A DNA stretch of 64,000 nt. Source: CALSMU01 sp965230225 (GTDB lineage: Bacteria > Bacteroidota > Bacteroidia > Flavobacteriales_D > Parvicellaceae). A model generated the notes under the pieces. It saw only the letters and a list, made by a program, of their open reading frames with translations. It did not search any database and was not told where the DNA came from. A program made the translations under genes and the position numbers. Every line of letters starts with the position of its first letter. The first letter of the stretch is position 1. Shown piece by piece: positions 17,529 to 26,342 of the stretch. The stretch is taken from assembly GCA_965230225.1 (NCBI GenBank), contig CBDDKM010000008.1, forward strand, positions 310,001 to 374,000, written 5' to 3'.

Positions 17529-19595
17529 ATGAAACTACTTTATCCAGAATTTCTATGGGCACTTTCGGCACTGAGTATTCCGATAATTATCCATTTATTT
17601 AATTTCAGGAAGTTTCAGAAGGTATACTTCTCTAACGTTGAGCTTCTTAAAGAAGTAAAACTAGAAACGAAGAGTAAATCCCAATTAAAACACCTTATAG
17701 TACTTCTTATCCGATTAGTGGCCATTACCTTATTGGTTTTTGCATTTGCACAACCTTATGTGCCTGTTGGGGATCAGGAAGAAAAAGGAAGCAGAATCGT
17801 TTCGGTATACATTGATAACTCTCACAGTATGGATACCAAGGGAGAAAATGGATACTTATTGGATCTGGCAAAGGAACAAGCCATTTCGATTGCCAATAGC
17901 TACGAGCCTACGGATAAATTTCAATTGATCACTAACGATTTAGAAGGTAGACACCAAAGAATTGTTAGTAAGGACGACTTTATTCAATTGGTAGACGAGG
18001 TAGAACCTACCTATGTAAGTAGAAACCTTGATGAGATTTATACTCGTCAAACTGATGCTTTAAGTGATCAGGAACAGGATAAAACCATTTATTGGTTATC
18101 GGACTTCCAAAAAAACATGGTGCATTTGGAAGAGGTACAACCTGACTCAAATGTTCAGGTGTTTTTACTTCCATACTCTCAACCGGGTAAAGGAAATTTA
18201 TACATTGACAGTGTTTGGTTTGAAAACCCTTTAAGAACCTTTAAAAGTGAAGATAAAGTATTTGCCAGAGTGGTGAACAAATCGGATAACCCGGTAGAAT
18301 TTAAAATGGAGTTATTTGTTAATCAGGGAACGTCGCAAGGCTTTTCTAATCAGACTGTGCCAGAAAATAGCACTATCAACTGCGAAATTCCATACACACT
18401 TCAGACCCCAGGATACCAGCAATGTCGATTAAACATCTCAGAATACCCTGATCCGGACATGAAGTTCGATGATGAGTTCTTCTTTTCCTACAACATAAAA
18501 GGAAAGATTAACATCCTTCACCTGTTTGATCAAAAACAAGATCCAACGGATACCACTGGATTTATAGAAAATGTTTTCAGGAACAATTCCATGTTTAACT
18601 TGTCATCTCAAAGCTTAAGTCAGATTGATTACTCTACTCTTTCCAGCTTTGATTTGATTATTCTGAGTGAAGTACAAAACTTTACTTCCGGAATTACATC
18701 CGAATTAAACAACTATTGTAACAACGGAGGTAGCATCCTTGTTTTTCCTCATGATCATGCAGATGGTATTTCATACAACTCTTTTATAGGTGAAATGGCG
18801 AATGGAACGTTTAATGGATTGGATACTAACGATGTTAAAGTAGCTTACCTTAACAGTGAGCACCCACTTTACGCCAATGTATTTGACAAAATACCAGAAA
18901 ACGTAAATCTGCCTAAAACACTGTCTCATTATCCGGTAAACTTTCCGATTAACTCTGGTACAGAGTACCTAATGAAACTAGAGAACAACTTGTCTTTTTT
19001 GAGCATGACTCCAATAGGAAAAGGAAAGTTCTATCTATTTGCTGTTCCAACCAGTTTGGAATACTCTAACCTGGCTCAACATGCATTATTTGTTGCTTCT
19101 TTATTGAGAATTGGAGAATTTAGTCAACCTCCTGCTACTCTATCCTATACCATTGGAGAGAGCAATAGCGTTTCTCTTACTCAAGGTAGTTACCAAAGTG
19201 AGAAAATGAAGGTTAAAGAGGACAATGGAGACCTGGAGTTTATTCCCGAATTAAGGACCAATAGAAATGAAGTGAACTTGCTGTTGTACGATCAAATTAA
19301 ATTTGCAGGACATTTCTCTGTATTTCAGGAACAAAGTAAAGTTGGAGCTTTCAGCTTTAACTATAACCGAGAAGAATCTGACCTATCCTACTATGGTAAG
19401 GAAGAATTGGAAAGTCTCATTGCAAAATCTGCTCTTGGTAAACATACCAAAATAATAGAAGGAGCGGATGGAGCAGAACCTGTTAACGTAATTGAATTTG
19501 CCGAAGGAAAATTTTACTGGTGGCTATTATTGTTTCTGGCAGTAATCTTTTTAGGCATAGAAATATTGTTATTAAGAATTTGGAAAACCAGATAG
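17529..19595 (+). CDS. BatA-domain membrane protein with VWA-like domain
   Basis: A 688-residue protein that begins with the BatA/aerotolerance N-terminal domain: first helix YPEFLWALSALSIPIIIHLF, then FRKFQKVYFSNVELL and a second helix LIVLLIRLVAITLLVFAFAQ. A VWA-like domain follows with the metal site DNSHS (Asp96, Ser98, Ser100). A long beta-rich periplasmic region leads to a final helix (WWLLLFLAVIFLGIEILLL). Such proteins belong to Bat-type envelope complexes with AAA ATPase partners, which are not in this window. It is followed 11 bases later by the dihydroorotase-like gene, probably on the same transcript. Confidence 0.85.
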   Translation: MKLLYPEFLWALSALSIPIIIHLFNFRKFQKVYFSNVELLKEVKLETKSKSQLKHLIVLLIRLVAITLLVFAFAQPYVPVGDQEEKGSRIVSVYIDNSHSMDTKGENGYLLDLAKEQAISIANSYEPTDKFQLITNDLEGRHQRIVSKDDFIQLVDEVEPTYVSRNLDEIYTRQTDALSDQEQDKTIYWLSDFQKNMVHLEEVQPDSNVQVFLLPYSQPGKGNLYIDSVWFENPLRTFKSEDKVFARVVNKSDNPVEFKMELFVNQGTSQGFSNQTVPENSTINCEIPYTLQTPGYQQCRLNISEYPDPDMKFDDEFFFSYNIKGKINILHLFDQKQDPTDTTGFIENVFRNNSMFNLSSQSLSQIDYSTLSSFDLIILSEVQNFTSGITSELNNYCNNGGSILVFPHDHADGISYNSFIGEMANGTFNGLDTNDVKVAYLNSEHPLYANVFDKIPENVNLPKTLSHYPVNFPINSGTEYLMKLENNLSFLSMTPIGKGKFYLFAVPTSLEYSNLAQHALFVASLLRIGEFSQPPATLSYTIGESNSVSLTQGSYQSEKMKVKEDNGDLEFIPELRTNRNEVNLLLYDQIKFAGHFSVFQEQSKVGAFSFNYNREESDLSYYGKEELESLIAKSALGKHTKIIEGADGAEPVNVIEFAEGKFYWWLLLFLAVIFLGIEILLLRIWKTR

Positions 19596-19606
19596 TAAAT
19601 TATTGA

Positions 19607-20875
19607 ATGATGAAGGTATTGATTAAATCAGCAAAAGTGATTGACCCTAATTCTCCGGTTAATGGACAAGTAACCGATTTGTTAATCGAAAATGGTGTGA
19701 TCACCAAAGTTGCTTCAGGAATTAATGACGAAGCAAATCAAGTGATTGAAAGCGATAATTTACATGTATCTCCAGGATTAATGGACATGCACGCAGATTT
19801 CTGCGAGCCCGGGTTAGAACACAAAGAAGATTTAATTTCGGGGGCTAATGCCGCTGCAAAAGGTGGTTTTACAGGAGTAGCAATTATGCCTGATTCCACT
19901 CCTACTCGATCCACCAAAAGTGATGTGGAATTTGTAATCAACAAAACTCAAAACCACATTGTGGATGTGTACCCCATTGGTACAGTTAGTCATCAATTGG
20001 AAGGAAAAGAATTGGCTGAGATGTACGACATGAAATGTGCAGGAGCTGTTGCCTTTTCTGATCATAAACACCCTATTAAAAGTTCTGGCTTAATGTCTAG
20101 AGCCTTATTGTATTCTAAAAACTTTGATGGATTAATCATTAGTTTTCCACACGACGAATCCATTGCTCATGGAGGACAGATGAACGAGGGAGACACCAGT
20201 ACAACTTTAGGGTTGGAAGGACTTCCTGCTCTTGCAGAAGAAGTACAATTGTCCAGAGATTTGTTTCTTACCTCTTACAACGATTCTAAAATTCACTTCT
20301 CCACCATTTCATCGGCCAATTCGGTTGAAATGATTAAAGAAGCTAAAGCAGAAGGACTTAATGTTACCTGCGAAATGGCAGCTCATCAAGTTGCTTTTAC
20401 GGATGAAGCCCTAACTGATTTTGACTCTAACTATAAAGTATTACCTCCATTCAGAATAGAAGCTGATAATAACGCTCTTATTGAGGGGTTAAAAGATGGA
20501 ACAGTTGATGTTATTTGCTCTGACCATACTCCTCAGGATATAGAGTGCAAACAGAAGGAATTTGATCATGCGGATTTTGGAATCATCAACTTACAAACGG
20601 CATTTCCATTGGCTTGTACTCACCTAAAAGAGCACATTGGACTGGAAGGGATCATTCAAAAAATGTCCATCAACCCTAGAACCATTTTAAAATTGGATGT
20701 ACCGATGGTGAATGAAGGATTCGAGGCTAACCTGACTCTTTTCAACCCGGATGAAAAATGGACATTGAACCGTTCGGACATTGTATCTAAGAGCAAGAAC
20801 ACTCCATTTATTGACACTGAATTTACCGGAAAAGTAGTTGGGATTGTTAATGGAACTCAACTGGAGTTAGCATGA
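19607..20875 (+). CDS. Dihydroorotase-like amidohydrolase lacking key metal ligands
   Basis: The 422-residue protein aligns along its whole length with type I dihydroorotase: KVIDPNSPVNG, SPGLMDMHADFCEPG (residues 56-69), GGFTGVAIMPDS, FSDHKHPI, SFPHDES, VTCEMAAHQVAFTDE, CSDHTPQD and FDHADFGIINLQTAFPL. In active enzymes the first motif is HxH; here it is His62-Ala-Asp64. The ligand His of the HVST motif is Thr233, while Asp152, His182 and Asp306 are kept. It may have altered metal chemistry or be a non-catalytic homologue, as with PyrC-prime of Pseudomonas, which supports aspartate transcarbamoylase. It sits between BatA and a lipoprotein and not with pyrimidine genes. A true PyrC may be encoded elsewhere. 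Confidence 0.85.
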   Translation: MMKVLIKSAKVIDPNSPVNGQVTDLLIENGVITKVASGINDEANQVIESDNLHVSPGLMDMHADFCEPGLEHKEDLISGANAAAKGGFTGVAIMPDSTPTRSTKSDVEFVINKTQNHIVDVYPIGTVSHQLEGKELAEMYDMKCAGAVAFSDHKHPIKSSGLMSRALLYSKNFDGLIISFPHDESIAHGGQMNEGDTSTTLGLEGLPALAEEVQLSRDLFLTSYNDSKIHFSTISSANSVEMIKEAKAEGLNVTCEMAAHQVAFTDEALTDFDSNYKVLPPFRIEADNNALIEGLKDGTVDVICSDHTPQDIECKQKEFDHADFGIINLQTAFPLACTHLKEHIGLEGIIQKMSINPRTILKLDVPMVNEGFEANLTLFNPDEKWTLNRSDIVSKSKNTPFIDTEFTGKVVGIVNGTQLELA

Positions 20876-21264
20876 TCAAACTAAAGTTTATTGCCCCACT
20901 ATTTTTGCTATTACTGTTTGTTTCAAGCTGCGCTACTTCGCAGAAGTACTTAGAACTTACTGATGCAAAGTTCAAGGAAATTGAAGCCGAAATGTACAAG
21001 CAAGATGACTGGAACCCCATTCGAATTGAAGGGTATTCCAAAGAGGAGCTAGTTGCTTTCTATATTAAAAGTTATGGAGACGAATCCATTAGTAATTGGA
21101 TGGAATTTGCCTACAAGAAAATGCATCGATTCGAAGAATCTAAGCCAACCCAAGAACAGGAGAAAGAGTTTAAGCGATTAATGGAACTAGAGCACAATCG
21201 TGAGAACACCTTCTACTTTATGATGCACATGACTCCCGAACAGATAGAAACTGTTGGTTACTAA
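20872..21264 (+). CDS. Small lipoprotein of unknown function
   Basis: A 130-residue predicted lipoprotein: MIKLKFIAPLFLLLLF then the lipobox VSSC with Cys at residue 20. The mature part is charged and helical (TDAKFKEIEAEMYKQ, PTQEQEKEFKRLMELEHNRENTF). It overlaps the dihydroorotase-like gene by 4 bases (ATGA), so translation is coupled. At its other end the stop codon interlocks with that of the aminotransferase gene on the opposite strand. No known domain recognised. Confidence 0.75.
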   Translation: MIKLKFIAPLFLLLLFVSSCATSQKYLELTDAKFKEIEAEMYKQDDWNPIRIEGYSKEELVAFYIKSYGDESISNWMEFAYKKMHRFEESKPTQEQEKEFKRLMELEHNRENTFYFMMHMTPEQIETVGY

Positions 21265-22439
21265 GCTGTCACTTGCTCTATTACTTCGTGAATAATGGTT
21301 GCTGACTGTTTGATTTCTTCGTCGGAAATAACCAATGGAGGTGCAATTCTAAAGCTCTCAGGACAAGATAAAAACCAAAAGCTAAGCACGCCTCTATTTT
21401 TACATCCTTCTACCACTTGCTGAACTACCTCTGCACTTTCCATCTCAATGGCAAAAAACAATCCTTTGCGACGAATTTCTTTAATAGCAGAATGACTAAT
21501 AATGGATTCGAACAACTCTCCTTTTCTTTCCACATCATCAATAATCCCTGACTGGGTAAGAACATTTAGATTAGCTAATGCAGATGCACAATTAACAGGA
21601 TGCCCACCAAAAGTGGTTATGTGTCCCAATACTGGATCATGAGTTAATTGCTCCATGTTTTCGTAAGAAGAAATGAATGCTCCTATTGGCATACCTCCTC
21701 CCATTCCCTTGGCAATGGTTAATATATCCGGTACCACTTCGAAGTGCTCAAAAGCAAACAATTTTCCCGTTCTCCCAAAACCGGTTTGAATCTCATCAAA
21801 TATAAGCATGGCACCAGTTTCGTCGCACTTTTTCCTAAGTGCCTTCATATATTCTACATCAGGAATTCTCACACCGGCGTCACCTTGAATTGGCTCTACA
21901 ATAACGCAGGCTGTTGATTCGGTAATTCCGTCCAGTTGTTCCAGCTGATTGAAGTCGATGAATTTAACACCAGGTAACAATGGTCTTACATGGTACTTTT
22001 TATTTTCGTTTCCGGTAACACTTAAGGAACCGTGCGTACTTCCGTGGTAGGACTTATTGAAGGATACAATTTCTGTTCTTCCGGTACACCTTTTAGCTAG
22101 TTTAAGCGCTGCTTCGTTGGCTTCAGTTCCAGAGTTAACAAAATAGCTGCAATTCAATTGGTTCGGCAATACTTCGGCTAACCTTTGTGCCAGATTCTGT
22201 TGAGGCTCTTGCTTATACTCACCAAAAACCATTACATGGGTATACCGGTTAACCTGATCGATGATGGCTTGTTTTATTACTGGGTGATTATGCCCCAGAT
22301 TACTAACAGCTATTCCTGAAATTAGATCAAAATACCGTTTTTCGTTAGTATCGTAAATGAATACTCCCTCTGCTCTATCTACTTCAATTTCGTATGGCGT
22401 TTTTGATGTTTGCGCCAAACAATTAGCTCTTCTCTCCAC
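21261..22439 (-). CDS. Class III PLP-dependent aminotransferase (acetylornithine/ornithine type)
   Basis: A 392-residue fold-type I aminotransferase: NSGTEANEAALKLA binds the PLP phosphate (residues 102-115), YHGSTHGSLS, VEPIQGDAGV, IFDEIQTGFGRTG with Asp215, and the PLP-linking Lys244 in TIAKGMGGGMPIGA. The best family fit is acetylornithine / ornithine / 4-aminobutyrate aminotransferases; the substrate cannot be decided from motifs and there are no arginine genes nearby. The frame has no ATG near its N-terminus; it starts with GTG at 22439 and overlaps the barrel gene upstream by 17 bases, so the two are probably translated together. Its stop interlocks with the lipoprotein stop on the other strand. 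Confidence 0.9.
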   Translation of the reverse strand: MERRANCLAQTSKTPYEIEVDRAEGVFIYDTNEKRYFDLISGIAVSNLGHNHPVIKQAIIDQVNRYTHVMVFGEYKQEPQQNLAQRLAEVLPNQLNCSYFVNSGTEANEAALKLAKRCTGRTEIVSFNKSYHGSTHGSLSVTGNENKKYHVRPLLPGVKFIDFNQLEQLDGITESTACVIVEPIQGDAGVRIPDVEYMKALRKKCDETGAMLIFDEIQTGFGRTGKLFAFEHFEVVPDILTIAKGMGGGMPIGAFISSYENMEQLTHDPVLGHITTFGGHPVNCASALANLNVLTQSGIIDDVERKGELFESIISHSAIKEIRRKGLFFAIEMESAEVVQQVVEGCKNRGVLSFWFLSCPESFRIAPPLVISDEEIKQSATIIHEVIEQVTA

Positions 22440-23085
22440 CTGCTTTGTTATTCAATTTAATTACTAATCCCAAATTTAAAAATGCCCCTCTGGCAATGAT
22501 CTTCCAATCCTGAACAGGGTGATCGCCCCAAAATGCAACATCCTCTCCATTAAAGGTTAAGTATTCCATTTGCATGGGTTGATTCATCAGGCCTGTTTTA
22601 ACATAAAAACCAAAGTGGTTTCCAAAATACTTATTGTACCCCAGATACAACGAATTGTATATTCCACTTGCCCTTAAGGCACCTACATTATCTAAAGAAT
22701 CAGTTACTTCATAGGTCAAACCAAAAACTCCTAAAGAAGTTCCCACATAAGCCACTGACTTCTCTCTGTTCATGAAATTGTACTTCAGGTTTAGTCCGGC
22801 CATTCCAGAATCCACCGTTTTTATTTTCGTGCTGTCGTCGGTAAGAAAATTCTGAGACCATAGTTCTACCCCCAGCGAAACCTGTTTGTGTGTATTTACA
22901 TCAAGTCCGAATCTCACCTGGTAAGGAACTCCTGCACCTGTTTCGTTAATGTTAATATTTGAGGTCATTTTATAATATGCACCTCCTCCACCGGCATAAA
23001 AGTTAATTCTCCCCTTATCGGCAGATTGTGACCATCCTGATAATAAGAACATCACCCCTCCAAATAGTAGCAAGATTTTTCTCAT
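22423..23085 (-). CDS. Outer-membrane beta-barrel protein
   Basis: From the ATG at 23085 (MRKILLLFGGVMFLLSGWSQ) this is a 220-residue protein with signal peptide and a barrel-like mature part beginning INFYAGGGGAYYKM and ending LNLGLVIKLNNKAGGEKS. An in-frame TTG nine bases upstream is less likely. It resembles the barrel at 3716-4345 in its start and the spacing of strands, and could be a distant paralogue. It overlaps the following aminotransferase gene by 17 bases, an unexpected partnership for an outer-membrane protein. Confidence 0.78.
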   Translation of the reverse strand: MRKILLLFGGVMFLLSGWSQSADKGRINFYAGGGGAYYKMTSNININETGAGVPYQVRFGLDVNTHKQVSLGVELWSQNFLTDDSTKIKTVDSGMAGLNLKYNFMNREKSVAYVGTSLGVFGLTYEVTDSLDNVGALRASGIYNSLYLGYNKYFGNHFGFYVKTGLMNQPMQMEYLTFNGEDVAFWGDHPVQDWKIIARGAFLNLGLVIKLNNKAGGEKS

Positions 23086-23188
23086 AATGTGCAAGTTAAC
23101 GAAATAAGAATTGAACTAAAAATAACTCTTTCCGGAACCCAATTATTTTATTCGAAATGGATACATTTAAGAACTAATCTATTCTGGT

Positions 23189-24685
23189 ATGAGAAACACT
23201 TTTATCATTATCGCTTCTTTCACAGTTTTGCTATTTGGATCATTAGGATTTATTCGTCCATTTTTCTGGTGGATATTAGCATTTCTGGTTCCATTGATCA
23301 TCGTTGGTATTTACGACATGCTACAGAACAAGCATGCTATTCTTAAGAACTTCCCTTTACTGGGGCACATGCGTTATATATTAGAATCGATCAGACCAGA
23401 AATTAGTCAATACTTTATTGAGTCTGATCTCAATGGTAGACCCTTTAACAGGAGACAAAGAAGCATTGTATATCAGCGTGCTAAAAATGTACGACAAACA
23501 GTGCCATTTGGAACCCAACTGGATACCTCAGAGCCCGGGTACGAATGGATTTCCCATTCTCTTTATCCTAGCCATATTGAAGATAATTTAAGAATAAATA
23601 TTGGGAGCAGTCAGTGTACCCAACCATATAGCAGCAGCATATTAAACATCTCTGCTATGAGCTTTGGAAGCTTGAGCAAAAATGCGGTGATGGCCTTAAA
23701 TGGAGGAGCTAAAGCTCAAAGCTTTGCCCACAATACGGGAGAAGGTGGAGTTAGCCCTTATCATTTAAAACCTGGAGGTGATTTAATCTGGCAAATAGGT
23801 ACCGGGTATTTTGGATGTAGAAACGACGATGGCTCCTTTTCTGATGAACTCTTTACAAAATACTCTACTCTTGATAACGTAAAAATGATTGAGGTAAAAC
23901 TATCTCAAGGAGCAAAACCGGGGCATGGAGGAATTTTACCAGCAGCTAAAAACACTGTTGAAATCGCCAATATCCGACATGTAAAAGCTCATACTGATGT
24001 TATTTCTCCTGCAGCTCACAGAGCTTTCTCTAACGCTGAAGAGATGATGCATTTTATAAAAAAATTAAGAGACCTTTCTGGTGGAAAACCAGTTGGATTC
24101 AAGCTCTGTATTGGAAGTAAAGAAGAATTTGAAAAGGTATGTCAGACCATCCAATCTACAGGTATTTACCCCGACTTTATTACCATCGATGGCAATGAAG
24201 GTGGTACGGGTGCTGCTCCATTGGAATTCTCCGATCATTTGGGAACACCTTTGTACGATGGACTAAGCTTTGCCCATAACTGCTTAAACAAGTACGGAAT
24301 TAGAAAAGAGATTAAGTTAATAGCCTCTGGAAGAATCTTAACCGGATTTGATTTAGTTAAAGTACTAGCTCTGGGAGCTGATGGTTGTAACAGTGCAAGA
24401 GGGATGATGTTCTCTCTAGGATGTATCCAGGCTCTGCGTTGCGATTCTGGCCATTGTCCTGCCGGTATTGCTACACAACAACCAGGGTTAATGAAAGGGC
24501 TGGATGTTGAAGATAAAAGCCAACGTGTGGCCAACTACCATAAAAACACCATGTTTGCCGTAAAAGAAATCATGGAAGCCTGTGGTGTTCACCATAGTGG
24601 TGAACTAAACAGAACTCATATACTCCGAAGAGTAGAAACCAATAAGGTAATGAGCTTTGAAGAGATTTACCCTTCTGAAAACTAA
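23189..24685 (+). CDS. FMN-binding glutamate synthase family protein
   Basis: A 498-residue protein with two N-terminal membrane helices (about 5-21 and 24-43) followed by a domain of the glutamate-synthase large-subunit FMN barrel: MSFGSLSKNAVMALNGGAK, NTGEGGVSPYHLKPGGDLIWQIGTGYFGCR, KLSQGAKPGHGGILPAAK, IDGNEGGTGAAPLEF and the Cys cluster GCIQALRCDSGHCPAGIATQ. Full-length GltB has extra amidotransferase domains that are absent here. These standalone membrane-anchored versions are common in bacteria and their reaction is not established; they may be ferredoxin-linked oxidoreductases. Its stop interlocks with that of the lipoprotein gene on the minus strand. Confidence 0.9.
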   Translation: MRNTFIIIASFTVLLFGSLGFIRPFFWWILAFLVPLIIVGIYDMLQNKHAILKNFPLLGHMRYILESIRPEISQYFIESDLNGRPFNRRQRSIVYQRAKNVRQTVPFGTQLDTSEPGYEWISHSLYPSHIEDNLRINIGSSQCTQPYSSSILNISAMSFGSLSKNAVMALNGGAKAQSFAHNTGEGGVSPYHLKPGGDLIWQIGTGYFGCRNDDGSFSDELFTKYSTLDNVKMIEVKLSQGAKPGHGGILPAAKNTVEIANIRHVKAHTDVISPAAHRAFSNAEEMMHFIKKLRDLSGGKPVGFKLCIGSKEEFEKVCQTIQSTGIYPDFITIDGNEGGTGAAPLEFSDHLGTPLYDGLSFAHNCLNKYGIRKEIKLIASGRILTGFDLVKVLALGADGCNSARGMMFSLGCIQALRCDSGHCPAGIATQQPGLMKGLDVEDKSQRVANYHKNTMFAVKEIMEACGVHHSGELNRTHILRRVETNKVMSFEEIYPSEN

Positions 24686-25818
24686 TAATAACTGTACTCG
24701 TACTGGAACTTAAATTTAGGTTCGTCGATTTTATTGTAGTTTACTTCACTTTCAACAAGTCCCTTTTTGTTGTATGAAGTGACTTTCCTTTTTTCCTGCT
24801 TATCCAGATTATCGTAATCAATCAGTTCTGTTTCCTGTCCATTTTCGTTGTACTCGAAATGGCTTCTTCCCTGTTGTCCTACTCCACCTTCGTACATTAC
24901 AAAACCGGTTACTTTTCCCTGATCTCCGTAAGTGGTAATTCCCTGGTGTAGAATCTGTCCAATACCATTGTAGATAGTTGCTTTAGTCTCCTCTCCGGCA
25001 TCGTTGTACTCATAAGCATAGTACGCATACATACTATCTGTTGCATCGTATTTTTCTACCAATTGAGCATCTCCCCTTTCGGTATACTTGGTAAGAATGG
25101 TCTTTCCTTCCAATTCTCCTGATGGACCATAAGTTGAAATGCTAGACTTATTTCCTCTATCGTCGTAAGCATTAATAATCCTCATCAGCAAAAGACCTTC
25201 TCCATCCATCTCAGTCTTCGACTCTACCTCACCGGACTCGTGATAAGTAAACTCATTGATCAGTTGTAAAATTCCTTTAGAATCAAACTCTTTTAGTTTA
25301 ACTAATTGATCCTGATCGTTGTATTCCTTTTCCTGCATGTAATACAGGCTATCTCCCGTATAGATTTTAAATCCGTCTTCTAAATTCTTTTCATTAAACG
25401 TTCTCAGAGATCTCTGTACTAATGTTTCGGTGCTATCAAACAATTTACGTTCGATCAATTTGTTGTTCTCGTTGTACACAAACTGCTCGTGCATTATTTG
25501 TTTATTATCGCTATAAGCAATGGAATCTACCAATAAACCTTTTTCGTTGAACTTGCACTCGTATACCAACAATCCTTTTTCATCCGGTTCTCCAAAACTA
25601 TATCCGTAAGCTGTTACCTTTTTCTCTTTTACTCCTTTTTCCTCTATGAAAAGTCTGTAAAGTTCAATGGCATCCTTTTCTTCCTCCTCTGCTACAGTTT
25701 CCGTATTACTGGCTTCTTCTGTTGTATTTTCTGATTCTTTCTCAGCACAAGAAGGGAATAGAAACATGGAGGTAGCTATTGTTAAAATAAGACCGCTTTT
25801 TTTGATCATAGTTGACAT
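24682..25818 (-). CDS. Lipoprotein with about ten tandem YD/RHS-like repeats
   Basis: A 378-residue predicted lipoprotein. The signal sequence ends in the lipobox FPSC (Cys about residue 24); an acidic linker (Glu/Thr-rich, about 26-50) follows. From about residue 75 the protein consists of degenerate repeats of 22-32 residues that start with an aromatic and carry N-x-x-G, for example YNENNKLIERKLFDS, YNDQDQLVKLKEFDS, YDDRGNKSSISTYGP, YNDAGEETKATIYNG and YNKKGLVESEVNYNK. These are like RHS/YD or YwqK-type beta-hairpin repeats, so the mature part is probably a long beta-sheet stack at the cell envelope. Either of two ATGs (25818 or 25809) may be used. A -7 box lies upstream. Role unknown. Confidence 0.75.
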   Translation of the reverse strand: MSTMIKKSGLILTIATSMFLFPSCAEKESENTTEEASNTETVAEEEEKDAIELYRLFIEEKGVKEKKVTAYGYSFGEPDEKGLLVYECKFNEKGLLVDSIAYSDNKQIMHEQFVYNENNKLIERKLFDSTETLVQRSLRTFNEKNLEDGFKIYTGDSLYYMQEKEYNDQDQLVKLKEFDSKGILQLINEFTYHESGEVESKTEMDGEGLLLMRIINAYDDRGNKSSISTYGPSGELEGKTILTKYTERGDAQLVEKYDATDSMYAYYAYEYNDAGEETKATIYNGIGQILHQGITTYGDQGKVTGFVMYEGGVGQQGRSHFEYNENGQETELIDYDNLDKQEKRKVTSYNKKGLVESEVNYNKIDEPKFKFQYEYSYY

Positions 25819-25833
25819 CGTTTAATTGGTTGG

Positions 25834-25841
25834 CAAAAATA
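25834..25841 (-). promoter_or_regulatory. -7 box (TATTTTTG) for the repeat lipoprotein
   Basis: On the minus strand this reads TATTTTTG, matching TAnnTTTG, 15 bases upstream of the first ATG at 25818. Confidence 0.5.
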
Positions 25842-25891
25842 TCATTTTTAATGAGTTGAAATAACGATGAAAATGGGAATAATATTCCATA

Positions 25892-25924
25892 AAAAAACCA
25901 CCTGCTAATGCACAGGTGGTTTTT
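25892..25924 (-). terminator. Intrinsic terminator of the 101-residue protein gene
   Basis: Inverted repeat AAAAACCACCTG / CAGGTGGTTTTT with a short loop (ctaatgca), lying 20 bases downstream of the stop of the gene at 25945-26250. The A-run on the left becomes the U-run of the minus-strand transcript. Confidence 0.88.
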
Positions 25925-25944
25925 ACTTATTAAAAGGAATATTT

Positions 25945-26250
25945 TTAAGCTTCTCCTTGAGTTTCCTCTTGGGTCTCTTCATTGTTTTCTTCCACCACTT
26001 CCGTTACTTCATCTACAATTTCCTCTTGTACAAGGTTCTCAGCAGGAGCTTCGACTTTTTGTTCTTGTACTGCCTTAGGTTTAACCTCTAATTTTTCCGG
26101 ACCTCCCATGGCATAAACCTCTCTTAGTCTATTCATAACAGCTCTTCTTTCTGCTTTACTAGAATAAGTTGCAGCTATCTTTTTGGCTAATCTAACTCTT
26201 CCTGGGTCGGTCTTTAAAAAGAAGTTTCTCAATTCTTGATAGAAAGTCAT
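25945..26250 (-). CDS. Small basic/acidic two-part protein of unknown function
   Basis: A 101-residue protein with a basic helical N-terminal half (MTFYQELRNFFLKTDPGRV, RLAKKIAATYSSKAERRAVMNRL) and a C-terminal half that is almost entirely acidic low complexity (VQEEIVDEVTEVVEENNEE). Basic-plus-acidic layout suggests a nucleic-acid- or ribosome-associated protein, but I know no characterised relative. It stands alone between two terminating structures: its own terminator at 25892 and the divergent patatin gene. Confidence 0.7.
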   Translation of the reverse strand: MTFYQELRNFFLKTDPGRVRLAKKIAATYSSKAERRAVMNRLREVYAMGGPEKLEVKPKAVQEQKVEAPAENLVQEEIVDEVTEVVEENNEETQEETQGEA

Positions 26251-26342
26251 CTGATAAAAATTTTAATTCGTCATTAAAGATAAACATTTTGAGAAAATAT
26301 GAGTTATAGTATATAGAAACAGTTCACAACCAATTCTTAACA

